This document shows, in pieces, positions 45,948-56,370 of a stretch of DNA of 64,000 nucleotides; positions within the stretch are counted from its first letter, which is position 1, and every line of letters starts with the position of its first letter. The notes under the pieces were generated by a model. The model made no database searches. It saw only the letters and a program-made list of their open reading frames with translations, and was not told the DNA's origin. A program made the translations under genes and the position numbers. Source of the DNA: Caminibacter pacificus (GTDB lineage: Bacteria; Campylobacterota; Campylobacteria; Campylobacterales; Nautiliaceae); NCBI RefSeq assembly GCF_003752135.1, contig NZ_RJVK01000002.1, positions 1-64,000 of the forward strand, given 5' to 3'.

Positions 45948-47627
45948 TTATGTTCCTTCCGGATGTTCTTCTTTGATTAAGTTTTCAAGTACTTTCGCAA
46001 CTTGTTCGGTGTTTTCTTCTACCATTTTCGTAATTCTCTCAAGCAATACTTCGTATTTTAACTCTTCTTCGTTTAAATCGCTGCTAATACCGAGCTGTTG
46101 CTCTACTTTTTCTTTTAGTTCTTTTATTTTATCATAAGTAGTCTCAAGTTCTTCTTCGTTTATTTCAAGTTCAGGTTTCGGAAGTTCTTCTTCTTCGACT
46201 TTAACCTCAAGCATTTTTTGAGTAAACGGAGTAATTACTTTTTTGTAAAAAACAAACAACACGATTGCCAAAAACAGATACTTAAACACCGGTGCAAACG
46301 GTCCTAAATAATTTTCCATAATATACATAATTTTTCCTGTAGGAGTCGTATTGGCACTTGCCGTGGTTTTTGCAAATTCAAAACTGCTAACGGTTACGCT
46401 ATCGCCTCTTTTCGGGTCGTATCCGATAGCGTTTTTTACTAAGTTTTCAATGTTTTTCAGTTCAAGCGGGCTTAGAGGAATATATTTTTTAGTACCGTTT
46501 ACGTCTTTATAATGTCCGTCCACTACGACGGCTGCCGTAATTCTCTTAATCTTTGCAAAAGGCTCTTTTACGTCTTTTATCGTCGTTGAGATTTCATAAT
46601 TGGTAGTAGTTTCGCTTTTATTGTATTTATCTATAACCTGTCCGCCTTTTGTTCCTTGTACGGGACCGATATTACTCACAACTCCGGGCACTCCGCCCAC
46701 TTCTTTAGGCTTCATACCCACACGGCTCTCTTCTAACGTCTGTTCGCTTCTTACGACGTTATCGGGTGAATAGATAGTGGATTTTGATTTTACTTGTGAA
46801 AAATCTATATCCATAGAAACTTTTGCAACTACTCTATCTTTTCCACCTACAATTGGCGCTAAAATCGATACGATTTTATCTTCAAGAGCTTTTTCCATTC
46901 TTTTTCTATAAAGCATTTCGGTTTTTAAAAGTTCGTTATTTTGAGTCAGCTCGTCATTTTCTCCAAGAGGATTTCCGTATTGGTCGACTATTTTTACATT
47001 ATCGGGTTTTAATCCGGGCACGGCCGAAGCCACAAGCCATTTGATTCCTTGAATCTGTTTTGGAGTAAGTATCATATTCGGTCTGAGTTTTATCAACACC
47101 GAAGCCGTAGGAGGCAGCTGTTTATCTACAAAAACCGAAGGTTTGGGAATAGCGATATTAACTTTGGCTTCTTCCACTGCCGCTATCGATTCGATAGTCC
47201 TTGCAAGCTCACCCTCAAGAGCTCTTAGATATTTTATCCTCTGCTCGAAATCCGTTGCCCCGAACGAACTCTTATCAAAAAGCTCGAATCCCACTTTGCT
47301 CGATTTCGGAAGCCCTTGAGCGGCTACGTCAAGTCTTACTTTTTGTACCATCTCTTTAGGTACTTCGATAACTCCGTTTTGAGGGATTTTATAAGGAATC
47401 TGTTTTTTATCGAGATATTGCACGATTAAAGCGGCATCTTGAGGTTTTAGATTTTCGAATAAAATAGCGTATCCGGGAGTTTTTTTAGAAGAGGTGGTGT
47501 TAAAAACCACCAAAAAGGAGATTATCGCAATTACGGCGACAATACTACCGATAATAATATATTTTTGAGTTTTGTTAAGTCTATTGAAAAAATCTATTAT
47601 CTGCTTAAAAAGAGCCTCAAAATTCAA
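45948..47627 (-). CDS. fliF: Flagellar MS-ring protein FliF
   Basis: 559 residues. Transmembrane helix at about 23-43, ring-building domains with [14 protein letters not shown] and [14 protein letters not shown]-type segments, second helix near 445-465 and a C-terminal cytoplasmic FliG-binding tail. Starts with TTG (47627) after GAGGGAG, the TTGA overlapping the hisC stop. First flagellar gene of a block flanked by metabolic genes. Confidence 0.96.
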   Translation of the reverse strand: MNFEALFKQIIDFFNRLNKTQKYIIIGSIVAVIAIISFLVVFNTTSSKKTPGYAILFENLKPQDAALIVQYLDKKQIPYKIPQNGVIEVPKEMVQKVRLDVAAQGLPKSSKVGFELFDKSSFGATDFEQRIKYLRALEGELARTIESIAAVEEAKVNIAIPKPSVFVDKQLPPTASVLIKLRPNMILTPKQIQGIKWLVASAVPGLKPDNVKIVDQYGNPLGENDELTQNNELLKTEMLYRKRMEKALEDKIVSILAPIVGGKDRVVAKVSMDIDFSQVKSKSTIYSPDNVVRSEQTLEESRVGMKPKEVGGVPGVVSNIGPVQGTKGGQVIDKYNKSETTTNYEISTTIKDVKEPFAKIKRITAAVVVDGHYKDVNGTKKYIPLSPLELKNIENLVKNAIGYDPKRGDSVTVSSFEFAKTTASANTTPTGKIMYIMENYLGPFAPVFKYLFLAIVLFVFYKKVITPFTQKMLEVKVEEEELPKPELEINEEELETTYDKIKELKEKVEQQLGISSDLNEEELKYEVLLERITKMVEENTEQVAKVLENLIKEEHPEGT

Positions 47628-48694
47628 CTAATCTCCCTCAACGTATTTATTACTTTGTCGTTTTCCTCAGGTTTTCCTATCGTAATTCTCAGTGCATCAA
47701 ATCCGTAACTCGCCATATTTCTGACAATAATACCTCTTTTTAGAAGTTTATCTGCTATTTCAGTCGATTGTGGAATGTATAAAACGATAAAGTTAGTAAA
47801 ACTATCTATATAATTAAACCCTTTTTCTCTCGCAAAATCAATATATTTTTGCATTTCTTTGAAATTATTTTCAATTCCCATTCTCACCCACTCTTCATCT
47901 TTTAACGCTTCAAGAGCCGCTTTCAAAGATAAAGTGGTAATATTAAAAGGCGGTCTTAGTTTGTGAAGATTTCTTATAATCTCTTCGTTTGCTATTCCAT
48001 ATCCAACTCTCATTCCGCCAAGTCCGTAGGCTTTACTAAACGTCCCCGTATATAAAACATTCGGATATGAAATGAGTCTTTTAACATCAAGTGCTTTTTT
48101 TGCGTCTTTATATGCCGCAAACTCTTGATAAGCCCCGTCAACTATCACCAAAGTGTCGTTATCTATTTTTTCTATAAAATCATACACCTCATCGGCATCC
48201 AAACATTCTCCAAGAGGATTGTTCGGTACGCACAAAAAGATAATTTCAGGCTTCTCTTTTTTATAAATTTCCAAAAATTCATCGAGATTATGCATACTTG
48301 AAGGTGTTTTTAAAATTTCGGCGCCTACTTGTTTGGAATAAATCTCATACATTGCAAAAGTAATACCCGCCATCAGTACTTTTTTCGGAGCTACTCCGTG
48401 AATTGCGAATTCAAGTACTTGGTCGCTTCCTGCACCTATTATAAAATTTTTATCCTCCAAAGAAAATTTTTTAGCAAGCCCCTCTTTGAGCTCGAAAAAA
48501 CTATCATCAGGATATCTATGCATCAAATGAGCGATATTTTTTACCGCTTCTATTACTTTAGGAGACGGGCCGTATGGATTTTCATTGCTTGCAAGTTTGA
48601 TAATTTCATTAGGCTTTATTCCGAATTCTCTTACAACAAGCTCTATCGGTTTTCCGGCTTCATAGACTTTTAAATCTTTTAGTTTTTCAAACAT
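47624..48694 (-). CDS. hisC: Histidinol-phosphate aminotransferase
   Basis: PLP class I/II aminotransferase of histidine synthesis, often also used for Tyr/Phe. 356 residues: [24 protein letters not shown], the PLP lysine in [18 protein letters not shown] and a C-terminal [10 protein letters not shown]. Downstream of pheA after a 111-base gap; start preceded by AAAAGGTGAGGAT. Confidence 0.95.
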   Translation of the reverse strand: MFEKLKDLKVYEAGKPIELVVREFGIKPNEIIKLASNENPYGPSPKVIEAVKNIAHLMHRYPDDSFFELKEGLAKKFSLEDKNFIIGAGSDQVLEFAIHGVAPKKVLMAGITFAMYEIYSKQVGAEILKTPSSMHNLDEFLEIYKKEKPEIIFLCVPNNPLGECLDADEVYDFIEKIDNDTLVIVDGAYQEFAAYKDAKKALDVKRLISYPNVLYTGTFSKAYGLGGMRVGYGIANEEIIRNLHKLRPPFNITTLSLKAALEALKDEEWVRMGIENNFKEMQKYIDFAREKGFNYIDSFTNFIVLYIPQSTEIADKLLKRGIIVRNMASYGFDALRITIGKPEENDKVINTLREIS

Positions 48695-48805
48695 ATCCTC
48701 ACCTTTTAATATTTTTCATCCAACAAACTCACAATTTCACTACTCCACCACTTCACCTCTTCACTACTCTCTATTCCTTTTCTCTTACTCTTTTCCCTAT
48801 TACCC
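48695..48805. other. Gap with purine-rich degenerate repeat
   Basis: The minus strand here is a run of GAGTAGTGAA / GAGGTGAAGT / GGAGTAGTGAA-like steps followed by AAATTGTGAG. No open frame with a ribosome site was found on either strand. Similar decayed repeats occur at 36540-36600 and perhaps 58500-58545. Confidence 0.35.
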
Positions 48806-49882
48806 TCAACAATCCCTAAGATAACTACCAAGCCAAATCATATTTTCCGATTCAATCAGCTCTTTTACTTTTTCATCGTCAATATGACCCTCGAAATCTA
48901 TATAAAACCAAGTATTAAATGTATCGTCTTTATTCGGGCGTGATTCTATTTTTAAAAGATTGATGTTTTTGTCTTTGAATTTTTTTAAAAGCTCAAACAA
49001 AGCCCCCGTTTTATGAGATGTTTTTGCGATTACGCTCGTTTTGTCGTTGCCTGATTTTTGAGTTTTGAAATCGCTGATAATAATAAAACGGGTTCTGTTT
49101 GATTTATTGTCTTCAATTTTTTCAAAAAGCAAAGGCACGTTGTATAATTTCGCCGCTATTTTAGAGCAAATAGCTCCTGAATTTTCATCGTTTTTTGCAA
49201 GTTCGGCAGCTTTTGCCGTAGATTCGGTAGGTATGAATTCCACATCCAAAAGTCCGTGAGTTTCCAAAAACCCGAGACATTGATTATAAGCTTGAGGATG
49301 AGAATAGATTCTTTTTATTTTTTTCAAATCGTCTTGCATAGAAGCAAAAGAGTGATGTATCTCCATGCAAATTTCGGCTACTATTTTCACTCCGTATTTT
49401 TTCAAACTATCAAGAGTAATACCCACAACCCCTTCGGTATTGTTTTCAATAGGCACTACTCCGTATTTTGATTCCTTATTGGCTACCGATTTAAAAACCG
49501 CTTCGATATTAAGAAGTGAGAGATATCTTGCGTTCGCTCCGAATCTACTCTCGGCCGCTTGGTGAGTAAATGTCCCCTCAGGTCCTAAAAAGGCGATTCT
49601 CTCTTTTCTCTCAAGTGAGCGGGAAATTGCAAAAATCTCTAAAAATATGGCTTTTATCTCGTCTTCACCCAATACTCCGTTTTGCTGTTTGCTTAAATTC
49701 GTAAGCCTTTGGATTATCTCTTTTTCTCTTTCGGGTCTGTAAATAGGGGCGTTTGTGTTGTTTTTTAGTTCACCGACTTCCTTTACGATTTCCATTCTTT
49801 TATTCAAAAGAGTTAATATTTCGTTATCTATTTCATCAATCTTTTTTCTAAGTACTAAAAGCTTCTTTTCAAGTTCGCTCAT
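48806..49882 (-). CDS. pheA: Bifunctional chorismate mutase / prephenate dehydratase
   Basis: 358 residues, phenylalanine pathway. Chorismate mutase domain 1-90 (RKKIDEIDNEILTLLNKRMEIV), prephenate dehydratase 95-275 (FLGPEGTFTHQAA; VPIENNTEGVV; SNRTRFIII with the TRF motif) and a C-terminal ACT domain (about 285-358; KTGALFELLKKF and ESRP) for feedback by phenylalanine. It overlaps the HAD gene by 14 bases. Confidence 0.96.
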   Translation of the reverse strand: MSELEKKLLVLRKKIDEIDNEILTLLNKRMEIVKEVGELKNNTNAPIYRPEREKEIIQRLTNLSKQQNGVLGEDEIKAIFLEIFAISRSLERKERIAFLGPEGTFTHQAAESRFGANARYLSLLNIEAVFKSVANKESKYGVVPIENNTEGVVGITLDSLKKYGVKIVAEICMEIHHSFASMQDDLKKIKRIYSHPQAYNQCLGFLETHGLLDVEFIPTESTAKAAELAKNDENSGAICSKIAAKLYNVPLLFEKIEDNKSNRTRFIIISDFKTQKSGNDKTSVIAKTSHKTGALFELLKKFKDKNINLLKIESRPNKDDTFNTWFYIDFEGHIDDEKVKELIESENMIWLGSYLRDC

Positions 49883-50621
49883 TTATCACTCCGTTTCTTA
49901 AATAGTCTTCAAGATTTTTATATATCTCATCCGGTTTTTTTGTTATCTCTTCAGGCGATTTTATTTTTCCGCTTAAAACAAGCACGCTTTTCATTCCCAA
50001 ATCTTTTGCCGGAAGCAAATCTCCGTACAAATCATCGCTTATAATGGTTATTTTATCATAATCAAACCCTAAAATCTCTTTGGCTCTGTTAAAAAACGTA
50101 GCACTTGGCTTTCCGACCACTTTGTAATCTTTATTTACGGCGTATTTTAACATCTCAAGAATAGCCCCAAGTCCCGGATATCTTTTGTCACCTTTCGAAT
50201 ATAAAGAGGTCTTATGCATTCCTATAAGTTCGGAACCTCTCAAAAGCATTTCGATAATATCCGCAAACTCCTCATTTGAAAAAAGCTTTATTCCAAGCAC
50301 CACCGCATCCGAATTTTTATAATCAATTTCATATTTTTTCATAAGCTCTACGAATTTTTCATTCCCGTAAGGCGCTATTTTTTTACCTTTTACGTAATCG
50401 TCCAAAACCATTAAAGGGTCGAGATAGTTCTCAAATTCAAATCCCAAGTTTTTCAAATAATCAATAAACTCTTTTGAATCTCTTTTGGTGTTATTCGTTA
50501 GTAGAATAAAAGGAATTTTTTTTGAATTTAGGTATTTTAAAAATTCAACGGCCCCCGGAAGAGGCAAAAAATTTTTATCGTCTATGAGAGTGCCTTGAAT
50601 GTCAATAAAATAGCCTCTCAT
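49869..50621 (-). CDS. HAD-superfamily NagD-like hydrolase with altered DxDGT motif
   Basis: 250 residues. N-terminal motif I reads FIDIQGTLIDD, so the nucleophile Asp is kept but the second Asp (acid/base) is Gln. Motif II LTNNTK, a C2 cap with a NagD-like fold, motif III Lys in KVVGKPS and motif IV ISDDLYGDL are present. C. jejuni has a HAD gene (Cj0315) in the same place. Substrate unknown. Confidence 0.85.
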   Translation of the reverse strand: MRGYFIDIQGTLIDDKNFLPLPGAVEFLKYLNSKKIPFILLTNNTKRDSKEFIDYLKNLGFEFENYLDPLMVLDDYVKGKKIAPYGNEKFVELMKKYEIDYKNSDAVVLGIKLFSNEEFADIIEMLLRGSELIGMHKTSLYSKGDKRYPGLGAILEMLKYAVNKDYKVVGKPSATFFNRAKEILGFDYDKITIISDDLYGDLLPAKDLGMKSVLVLSGKIKSPEEITKKPDEIYKNLEDYLRNGVINERT

Positions 50622-50622
50622 T

Positions 50623-51546
50623 TTAACTCCTCGAATTTAAAAATTTATCGCTCAATTCTTTAACTTCTTTTTCACTAAAATTCAAATAGTAATGTTTTCC
50701 TAAATTTTCAGCCGTTTTTTTCAGATTTTCTTCTTTTATAGGATATCTGATATCCTTGGCAATCATAAAATCCTTAAAACATTTCTCTTTTTTGTGTTTT
50801 CTTAGTTCTTTAGAATCCAAATCAAAATCAAAAACCAGATTATCAAGCTCGACTATTCTATTTTTCATAAAAAATATTTTGTAATATTCTCTACTTAAAA
50901 CGCTTTTAAACGAAAGAATAAAAAAATCTTTTCGATAATTGTGAGAGATAAATTCAAAAAGCGGATAATAATCGATATCACCGGCTAAAATAAAAATTTT
51001 ACTAATATTTTCATTTTCATGAAGCAAATCTTCCACAACTCCCAAAATTAAAGCCCTATCGGACATATCTTTATATCCTCTGACATAAGGAGTTATCGTT
51101 TGAATCCCTTTTCTTCTTAAAAAATCAATTATATTAAATCCATATTCTTTCATCTCTTTTACGGCATAAAGATTACTAAAATCCGCATAAGCTTTAATAA
51201 ATCTAACTTGGGTTTTATATTTGTCGTTAATTTTTTCAATCAAAAGATCAATTTTTTCATCAAGAAATTTTTTGATAAATTCAATCGTTTTTTGATTTTT
51301 TTCTTGGCGAATTCTTTTTTCTTCTTCCGTTTCGTCTTTTTCTTCGAAATCATATCTGCTTAAAAAATCTTCAGCAAAATCCAAAACGGAATACCAAAAA
51401 TTTTCAAAATCAATATAAACTCCGCTATAACCGCTTAGATTTTTAATTTTTTGATCTATATGAGGAAAAAAATCGTTTTTAATAACCTCAAAAAATTCCT
51501 CATCACTTAACAAATCCAAAAGATTTTTTTTATCTCCTTTTTCCAT
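50623..51546 (-). CDS. NYN-domain (PIN-like) protein, putative ribonuclease
   Basis: 307 residues. The core GVYIDFENFW (about 42-51), KAYADFSN, MSDRALILGVVEDLL and IFILAGDIDYYPLFEFI carry the acidic residues of the NYN/LabA nuclease fold. The helical stretch between the first two motifs (about 65-110) is long and highly charged; the C-terminal 90 residues are a lysine-rich helical tail that may bind nucleic acid. It sits inside an otherwise conserved gene order between lysA and the HAD gene, where the C. jejuni order I recall has none. Confidence 0.75.
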   Translation of the reverse strand: MEKGDKKNLLDLLSDEEFFEVIKNDFFPHIDQKIKNLSGYSGVYIDFENFWYSVLDFAEDFLSRYDFEEKDETEEEKRIRQEKNQKTIEFIKKFLDEKIDLLIEKINDKYKTQVRFIKAYADFSNLYAVKEMKEYGFNIIDFLRRKGIQTITPYVRGYKDMSDRALILGVVEDLLHENENISKIFILAGDIDYYPLFEFISHNYRKDFFILSFKSVLSREYYKIFFMKNRIVELDNLVFDFDLDSKELRKHKKEKCFKDFMIAKDIRYPIKEENLKKTAENLGKHYYLNFSEKEVKELSDKFLNSRS

Positions 51547-51555
51547 ATCTCCCTC

Positions 51556-52761
51556 TTATACCAAATAATCAACTTCGCAAGCGATTAAATCTTCAAAAGT
51601 TTCTCTTCTTCTGATTAATCTGTCGTTTCCGTCTTCAATAGCAACTTCCGCGGCTCTTGGGCGGGTGTTATAGTTGCTTGCCATCGTAAATCCGTAAGCA
51701 CCTGCGCTATGTATCACTATCAAATCTCCCGGATTCGTTTTAGGTACGTCGATATCTTTTGCAAAAAAATCTCCGCTTTCACAAATCGGACCAACGATAT
51801 TGGCTTTGCTTATTTCTTTATTGTCGTTTAGAACTTCGATTTTGTGATATGCGTTATATAGACTCGGTCTTATCAAATCGTTCATAGCCCCGTCAACAAT
51901 AACGAATCTCTTATCTCCGTTTACTTTCTCGTAAAGCACTTTTGTCAAAAACCATCCGCCGTTTCCTACCATAAACCTACCCGGCTCGCAAATAATAGTC
52001 ACGTCAAGTCCGCTAAGAGTCGAGAGAATCGCTTGAGCGTAGTCGTAAGGTTTAATCAACTCTTCGTCTTTATACTTAATACCAAGCCCGCCACCGATAT
52101 CGAAAAACTTAATATCGACGTTAATAGCTTTTAAACTTCTAACAAGATTAGCGACTATCTCACTGGCTTCTCTTATAGGCTCGAGTTCCGTAAGCTGGCT
52201 TCCGATATGAAAATGAATACCAACAGGATTTAGATTTTCGCTTTTTTTAGCAAAAATATACATCCCCTTAGCAGTTTCGATATCCACACCGAATTTGTTT
52301 TCGTGAAGTCCGGTTGAAATGTAAGGGTGAGTTTTCGGGTCGATATTAGGATTTACTCTTATAGAAATTCTTGCTACTTTTCCAAGTTCTTTAGCGATTG
52401 CATCAACTCTTTTTAGCTCTGCTTCACTCTCTACGTTTATCATCAAAATATCTTTTTGAATCGCTTCTTTTATTTCATCGTCTCTTTTTCCCACGCCTGA
52501 GAATATTATTTTGTATTTATCAACACCTGCCAAAAGCGCTCTTTTTACCTCTCCGATACTAACGCAATCAGCACCGCTTCCCAAATTTGCAAAATGTCTG
52601 ATAACCGAAAGATTGGAATTGGCTTTTACCGCATAAGCGATAATACTTTTTCTTGCTTTAAAAGCGTTTTTAAGTGCGTTATACTGCTGCGTAAAATGAT
52701 TAAAATCATAAACGTATAAAGGCGTATCGTATTTTTGTGCTAAATATTTAAAATCAATCAT
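51556..52761 (-). CDS. lysA: Diaminopimelate decarboxylase
   Basis: Last step of lysine synthesis. 401 residues; PLP Lys46 in YAVKANSN, HFHIGSQ, DIGGGLGI, CEPGRFMV, GPICESGDF and AGAYGFTMASNYN, all canonical. Overlaps the lptF-like gene by eight bases. The paralogue at 12.5-13.9 kb differs at the substrate helix. Confidence 0.97.
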   Translation of the reverse strand: MIDFKYLAQKYDTPLYVYDFNHFTQQYNALKNAFKARKSIIAYAVKANSNLSVIRHFANLGSGADCVSIGEVKRALLAGVDKYKIIFSGVGKRDDEIKEAIQKDILMINVESEAELKRVDAIAKELGKVARISIRVNPNIDPKTHPYISTGLHENKFGVDIETAKGMYIFAKKSENLNPVGIHFHIGSQLTELEPIREASEIVANLVRSLKAINVDIKFFDIGGGLGIKYKDEELIKPYDYAQAILSTLSGLDVTIICEPGRFMVGNGGWFLTKVLYEKVNGDKRFVIVDGAMNDLIRPSLYNAYHKIEVLNDNKEISKANIVGPICESGDFFAKDIDVPKTNPGDLIVIHSAGAYGFTMASNYNTRPRAAEVAIEDGNDRLIRRRETFEDLIACEVDYLV

Positions 52762-53773
52762 AACTTCTCCTTATTACTAAAAAATCTATTACAACAATCG
52801 CCAAAAACGGCACTGCTAAAGTCCAAAACGGTAAAATTCCCTGTTTTGCGAATTTAAAAATCAAAAGTTCACCCGCCCATAAAAGAACCGAAAATGTGAC
52901 GGATTTTATCATAAAAAGAGAAACGTTTGAAATTCTGACATGTATCGGAGCTGTGAAAAAAAGATATATTAAAAAAGCTATCATTAAAAGCGGCGTAAAG
53001 ATTTTAAAAAAGACTATGGATAAAATCATATTCAAATCTATATCTTTAAAATATCTGATGGTTATATACGCGTCATAAAATGAGATATTATCAAGCGTTT
53101 TTAAGTTCGAAAGGATTTTGGGGGTAAAATTTTCCAAAAAAACGAGCGGTTTTTGCTCTTTTTGCCAAACGTTTTGTTTTAAAGTCATAATTTCGGCGTT
53201 TTTAGTTTTCCATTTGTCATTTTCGAAAACGGCTCTTTTTGCATAAATAACTTTTGTGATTTTTCTGTTTTTTATCTCAAAAACTTTTATACCCCACGCC
53301 ATTTTCGAAAAAGGATTGATACTTTTTATATATACGATATTATTTTTATACTTCAAAAAAAGATTATAGGTTTTATAGTTGAAATTTTCTTTTATCGATG
53401 TAGCGTATTGGTTTGCATAAGCAAGTTTTGAAGATTGCAAAAGATACATCAAAGCGGTAACCGATAAAGCGAAAATCAAAAATGGTTTAAGAAGTTTTTT
53501 GGGTCTGAATCCCAAAGAATAAAAACTGACGAATTCGTTAAATTTTATCATCGACGAAACACTAAGCAAAAATCCGAAAATTATCGCAAGCGGAAAAAGA
53601 GTGTATGAAGCGTATATAAAAACATAAAAAGCATATAAAACCTGAAGATTCGAAGAAGACGGAAGTTTTGCGTAATTAAACATAAAATCGACTATTACGT
53701 ACAAAAAAGATAGTCCTATAAAAACAAGCATAAAACTTTTAAAATATTTTTTTAACAGATATCTAAAATACAC
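52754..53773 (-). CDS. LptF/LptG (YjgP/YjgQ) family permease
   Basis: Inner-membrane subunit of the lipopolysaccharide transport ABC system. 339 residues: three N-terminal helices, a periplasmic beta-jellyroll (about 125-245) and three C-terminal helices, the family layout, including IKFNEFVSFYSLGF coupling helix. GTG 53773 is preferred because AAAAAAGGG lies five bases above; the upstream GTG 53779 abuts that site. Start overlaps the pth stop as TAGTG. Confidence 0.87.
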   Translation of the reverse strand: MYFRYLLKKYFKSFMLVFIGLSFLYVIVDFMFNYAKLPSSSNLQVLYAFYVFIYASYTLFPLAIIFGFLLSVSSMIKFNEFVSFYSLGFRPKKLLKPFLIFALSVTALMYLLQSSKLAYANQYATSIKENFNYKTYNLFLKYKNNIVYIKSINPFSKMAWGIKVFEIKNRKITKVIYAKRAVFENDKWKTKNAEIMTLKQNVWQKEQKPLVFLENFTPKILSNLKTLDNISFYDAYITIRYFKDIDLNMILSIVFFKIFTPLLMIAFLIYLFFTAPIHVRISNVSLFMIKSVTFSVLLWAGELLIFKFAKQGILPFWTLAVPFLAIVVIDFLVIRRSYD

Positions 53774-54312
53774 TAACACCCTTTTTTAGAATAACGACTC
53801 GGGGCGTTTTTTATATCTTTTATCGCTTCTTTGATTAAAGGAAATAGTTTTTCCAAACACTCAAGCTCTTCATCTTCAAAATCACTAAGTACGTAACTAA
53901 CCACCATCTCTTTTCTCTCGGGTCTTCCGACACCGATTCTAACTCTCCAATAATCATTTCCAATATTAGCATCAATCGATTTTAATCCGTTATGACCTCC
54001 GCTACCGCCGCCTTTTTTGAATCTCAATGCGCCCAATTTCAAATCTATATCATCATGAATTACGATAATATCGTCATTTTCTATCTTATAAAAATCTTTA
54101 ACAAGCCTAACGCTCTCACCGCTTAAATTCATATAAGTTGTAGGTTTTAAAAAAAGATATTCGTCGGATTTATAAAGTTCGCCTTTGAATTTGGAAGAAA
54201 GTTTTGTAGCGTTAAATTCTTTTATAAGATAATCAACTGCCAAAAAGCCGATATTGTGACGATTTTTTTCATATTTAGAACCGGGATTTCCAAGACCTAC
54301 GATCAGTTTCAT
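53773..54312 (-). CDS. pth: Peptidyl-tRNA hydrolase
   Basis: Recycles peptidyl-tRNA. 179 residues with [18 protein letters not shown] (catalytic His20), [18 protein letters not shown] and [13 protein letters not shown]. Follows rplY across a 46-base gap containing a hairpin. Confidence 0.97.
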   Translation of the reverse strand: MKLIVGLGNPGSKYEKNRHNIGFLAVDYLIKEFNATKLSSKFKGELYKSDEYLFLKPTTYMNLSGESVRLVKDFYKIENDDIIVIHDDIDLKLGALRFKKGGGSGGHNGLKSIDANIGNDYWRVRIGVGRPERKEMVVSYVLSDFEDEELECLEKLFPLIKEAIKDIKNAPSRYSKKGC

Positions 54313-54327
54313 ACAACCTCTTTAAAA

Positions 54328-54344
54328 CTCGCCAAAAAAGCGAG
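54328..54344 (-). terminator. Hairpin between rplY and pth
   Basis: Minus strand CTCGC-TTTTTTG-GCGAG followed by TTTT. It would partly terminate the rplY transcript, so that pth and lysA are expressed at a lower level. Confidence 0.5.
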
Positions 54345-54358
54345 AAGCTTTTTTGGGA

Positions 54359-54895
54359 TTATTTAGCCTTAATAACACCTACAACCGGAATTGAAGGGTT
54401 TAGATAGCACTCAACACCTTCTGGCATTTCGATATCTCTAATTAAGATGTTATCACCAACATCAAGATTGCTTACGTCAAGTTCGAAGTAATCAGGTAAG
54501 TTTTCAGGCGCTGATTTAACTTTGATTCTTCTTCTGTGATATACAAGTACACCTTTGTTTTTAAGACCGATAGGAGTACCTTTTAGTTTAATCGGAACGT
54601 AGAAGTATTGTTTTACTCCTGGTTGAGCCACAAGTAAATCTACATGTAAAAGTTCACCTGTAATAGGGTCTTTTTGATATTCTTGCACTACAACGTTGAA
54701 TTCTTTATCTCCAACTTTTACCGGGAAGATTAAATGTTCTTTGTTTTTTAGATATTTGATGAAATCACCTGTTTTAAATGCTGCATTTACGTTTTCAACA
54801 CCTTTTCCGTAAATGTTAGCTATCAGATAACCATCTCTTCTAAGCTTTTTAGTTGCAGACTTAGAAGTACTCTCTCTGATAATTCCTTCAAGCAT
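54359..54895 (-). CDS. rplY: 50S ribosomal protein L25/Ctc
   Basis: 5S rRNA-binding protein; 178 residues is the long Ctc form: an L25 domain ([36 protein letters not shown]) and a C-terminal TL5-type beta domain ([38 protein letters not shown]). Same position next to pth in C. jejuni. Confidence 0.95.
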   Translation of the reverse strand: MLEGIIRESTSKSATKKLRRDGYLIANIYGKGVENVNAAFKTGDFIKYLKNKEHLIFPVKVGDKEFNVVVQEYQKDPITGELLHVDLLVAQPGVKQYFYVPIKLKGTPIGLKNKGVLVYHRRRIKVKSAPENLPDYFELDVSNLDVGDNILIRDIEMPEGVECYLNPSIPVVGVIKAK

Positions 54896-54897
54896 AA

Positions 54898-56370
54898 TTA
54901 CTCCTTAATTTTTTTCGAATTGGAATTATATCTAAATTTTTTCAAATTTATAATAAACCTGATTCCGTTTTTGATATTTTGAGCTTTTATATCGCCTCCG
55001 TATTTATCCAAAATCATTTTCACTATATATAGTCCGATACCGCTGCCGCCGGTTTTTGAGTAGTTAAAATCAAAAATTTTCTCAATATCACCCTCAACAC
55101 CTCCGGCATTATCTTCATATATTATTTCATAATCTTTTGCCGTTATTTTTATAACTCTTTCATCAACATTTCTTTGATTAAAAATTTTTATCGAATTGTC
55201 TATTAGCGATAACAAAATATGCTCGAAATCATTTTTTCGGCCGTATATTTTAAAATTTTTTATTTGTGTTTCTAATTTTACATTATTAATAATCAACAAA
55301 TCTTTAACCAAATTTTTAACACTCTCAACCGCTTCGCTTATCAAAAACTCTTCATAATTTTTGGTATTCAAAAAGTTTCTGAAATTATCCAAAGTTTCGT
55401 TTAAGTGATTAACATATTCCTGAATATTGTTTATCGATTTTTTAATCTCATCGTCAATACACCCTTTTTTCTCGATTATCATCTTCAAAAGCCCGCTCTC
55501 AAGCATAATCGCACTCAAAGGCACTTTCCACTGATGAGCCACCGCATCCATCATCTCACCCATTTGGATGTATTTTGATTCTCTTAAAATCAACTCTTCT
55601 TGTTTTATTCTTTTCTCACTCTCTTCTTTTACTCTTTTTTCGAGATTTTTATTCATCTCTTCGAGTTTTTCGTTTAAAGAACAAATCTCTTCAAGATGTC
55701 TTTTCTCTTCTTTTACAAGCCTATAATAAAAAAACGCAATCATTAGAGCAAAAATATCGACAAGCCCTAAAATGGAAAAGAGTTTTATTTTATATTCGTC
55801 AAAACTTTTCTTTATATCGCTAATTTTTAAATCCGCACCTATTACGTATCTGCCGTATTTAGAATCTATCGGAATCAAAATACTTCTAAAATATCCCCAC
55901 CTATCTTTTGATTCTTCAAAAGCGATTTTTCCGTTTTTAAATACGTTTTTTAAAGTTTCGGTAGCTTCCGGATATTTTTGCATATATGCATAAATATCTC
56001 CGTTTTTTATATCTTTTTGAGTCAAGGAAGAAGCCAAAAAATATACCGAGTTATTTTTGTCAATCATAGAATAAACATATGTAACACCGGCATTTTTTGC
56101 AAATTTTGTCAGTAAAAACGAGTAGTTTTCATCATCATTTTTAGATAAAGTGCCTAAAAATATTTTTTTATAAAATTTTTCACCTAAAACGAACTCGTTT
56201 GCATTCATAGCGGCGGAGAAGAGTTTTGAATCCGTATATTTATAAAAAAATTCTTTAAAAAATAGATAACTTTTCACTCCGGCTAAAACACTCAAAAAAA
56301 TAATAAACCCGACAAGCAGGTTTTCTACTAAAAGTTTTCTTTTAATTTCATTATCAAGATTACTTATCAC
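54898..56370 (-). CDS. Sensor histidine kinase, orphan
   Basis: 490 residues. Helix at about 15-35, periplasmic single-Cache-like sensor (about 40-190), second helix 197-218, a coiled coil (225-265) with repeated [12 protein letters not shown], then [12 protein letters not shown] with His279 and an ATPase domain ([21 protein letters not shown]). Start: GTG 56370, because AAAGG lies five bases above it; GTG 56376 is directly against that site. No response regulator is adjacent. It overlaps pilT, so it may act with it. Confidence 0.88.
   Translation of the reverse strand: MISNLDNEIKRKLLVENLLVGFIIFLSVLAGVKSYLFFKEFFYKYTDSKLFSAAMNANEFVLGEKFYKKIFLGTLSKNDDENYSFLLTKFAKNAGVTYVYSMIDKNNSVYFLASSLTQKDIKNGDIYAYMQKYPEATETLKNVFKNGKIAFEESKDRWGYFRSILIPIDSKYGRYVIGADLKISDIKKSFDEYKIKLFSILGLVDIFALMIAFFYYRLVKEEKRHLEEICSLNEKLEEMNKNLEKRVKEESEKRIKQEELILRESKYIQMGEMMDAVAHQWKVPLSAIMLESGLLKMIIEKKGCIDDEIKKSINNIQEYVNHLNETLDNFRNFLNTKNYEEFLISEAVESVKNLVKDLLIINNVKLETQIKNFKIYGRKNDFEHILLSLIDNSIKIFNQRNVDERVIKITAKDYEIIYEDNAGGVEGDIEKIFDFNYSKTGGSGIGLYIVKMILDKYGGDIKAQNIKNGIRFIINLKKFRYNSNSKKIKE

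Noticed and set aside
48695-48805. Candidate CRISPR-like or regular repeat
   Set aside because: The purine-rich steps vary in length and sequence and have no spacers.
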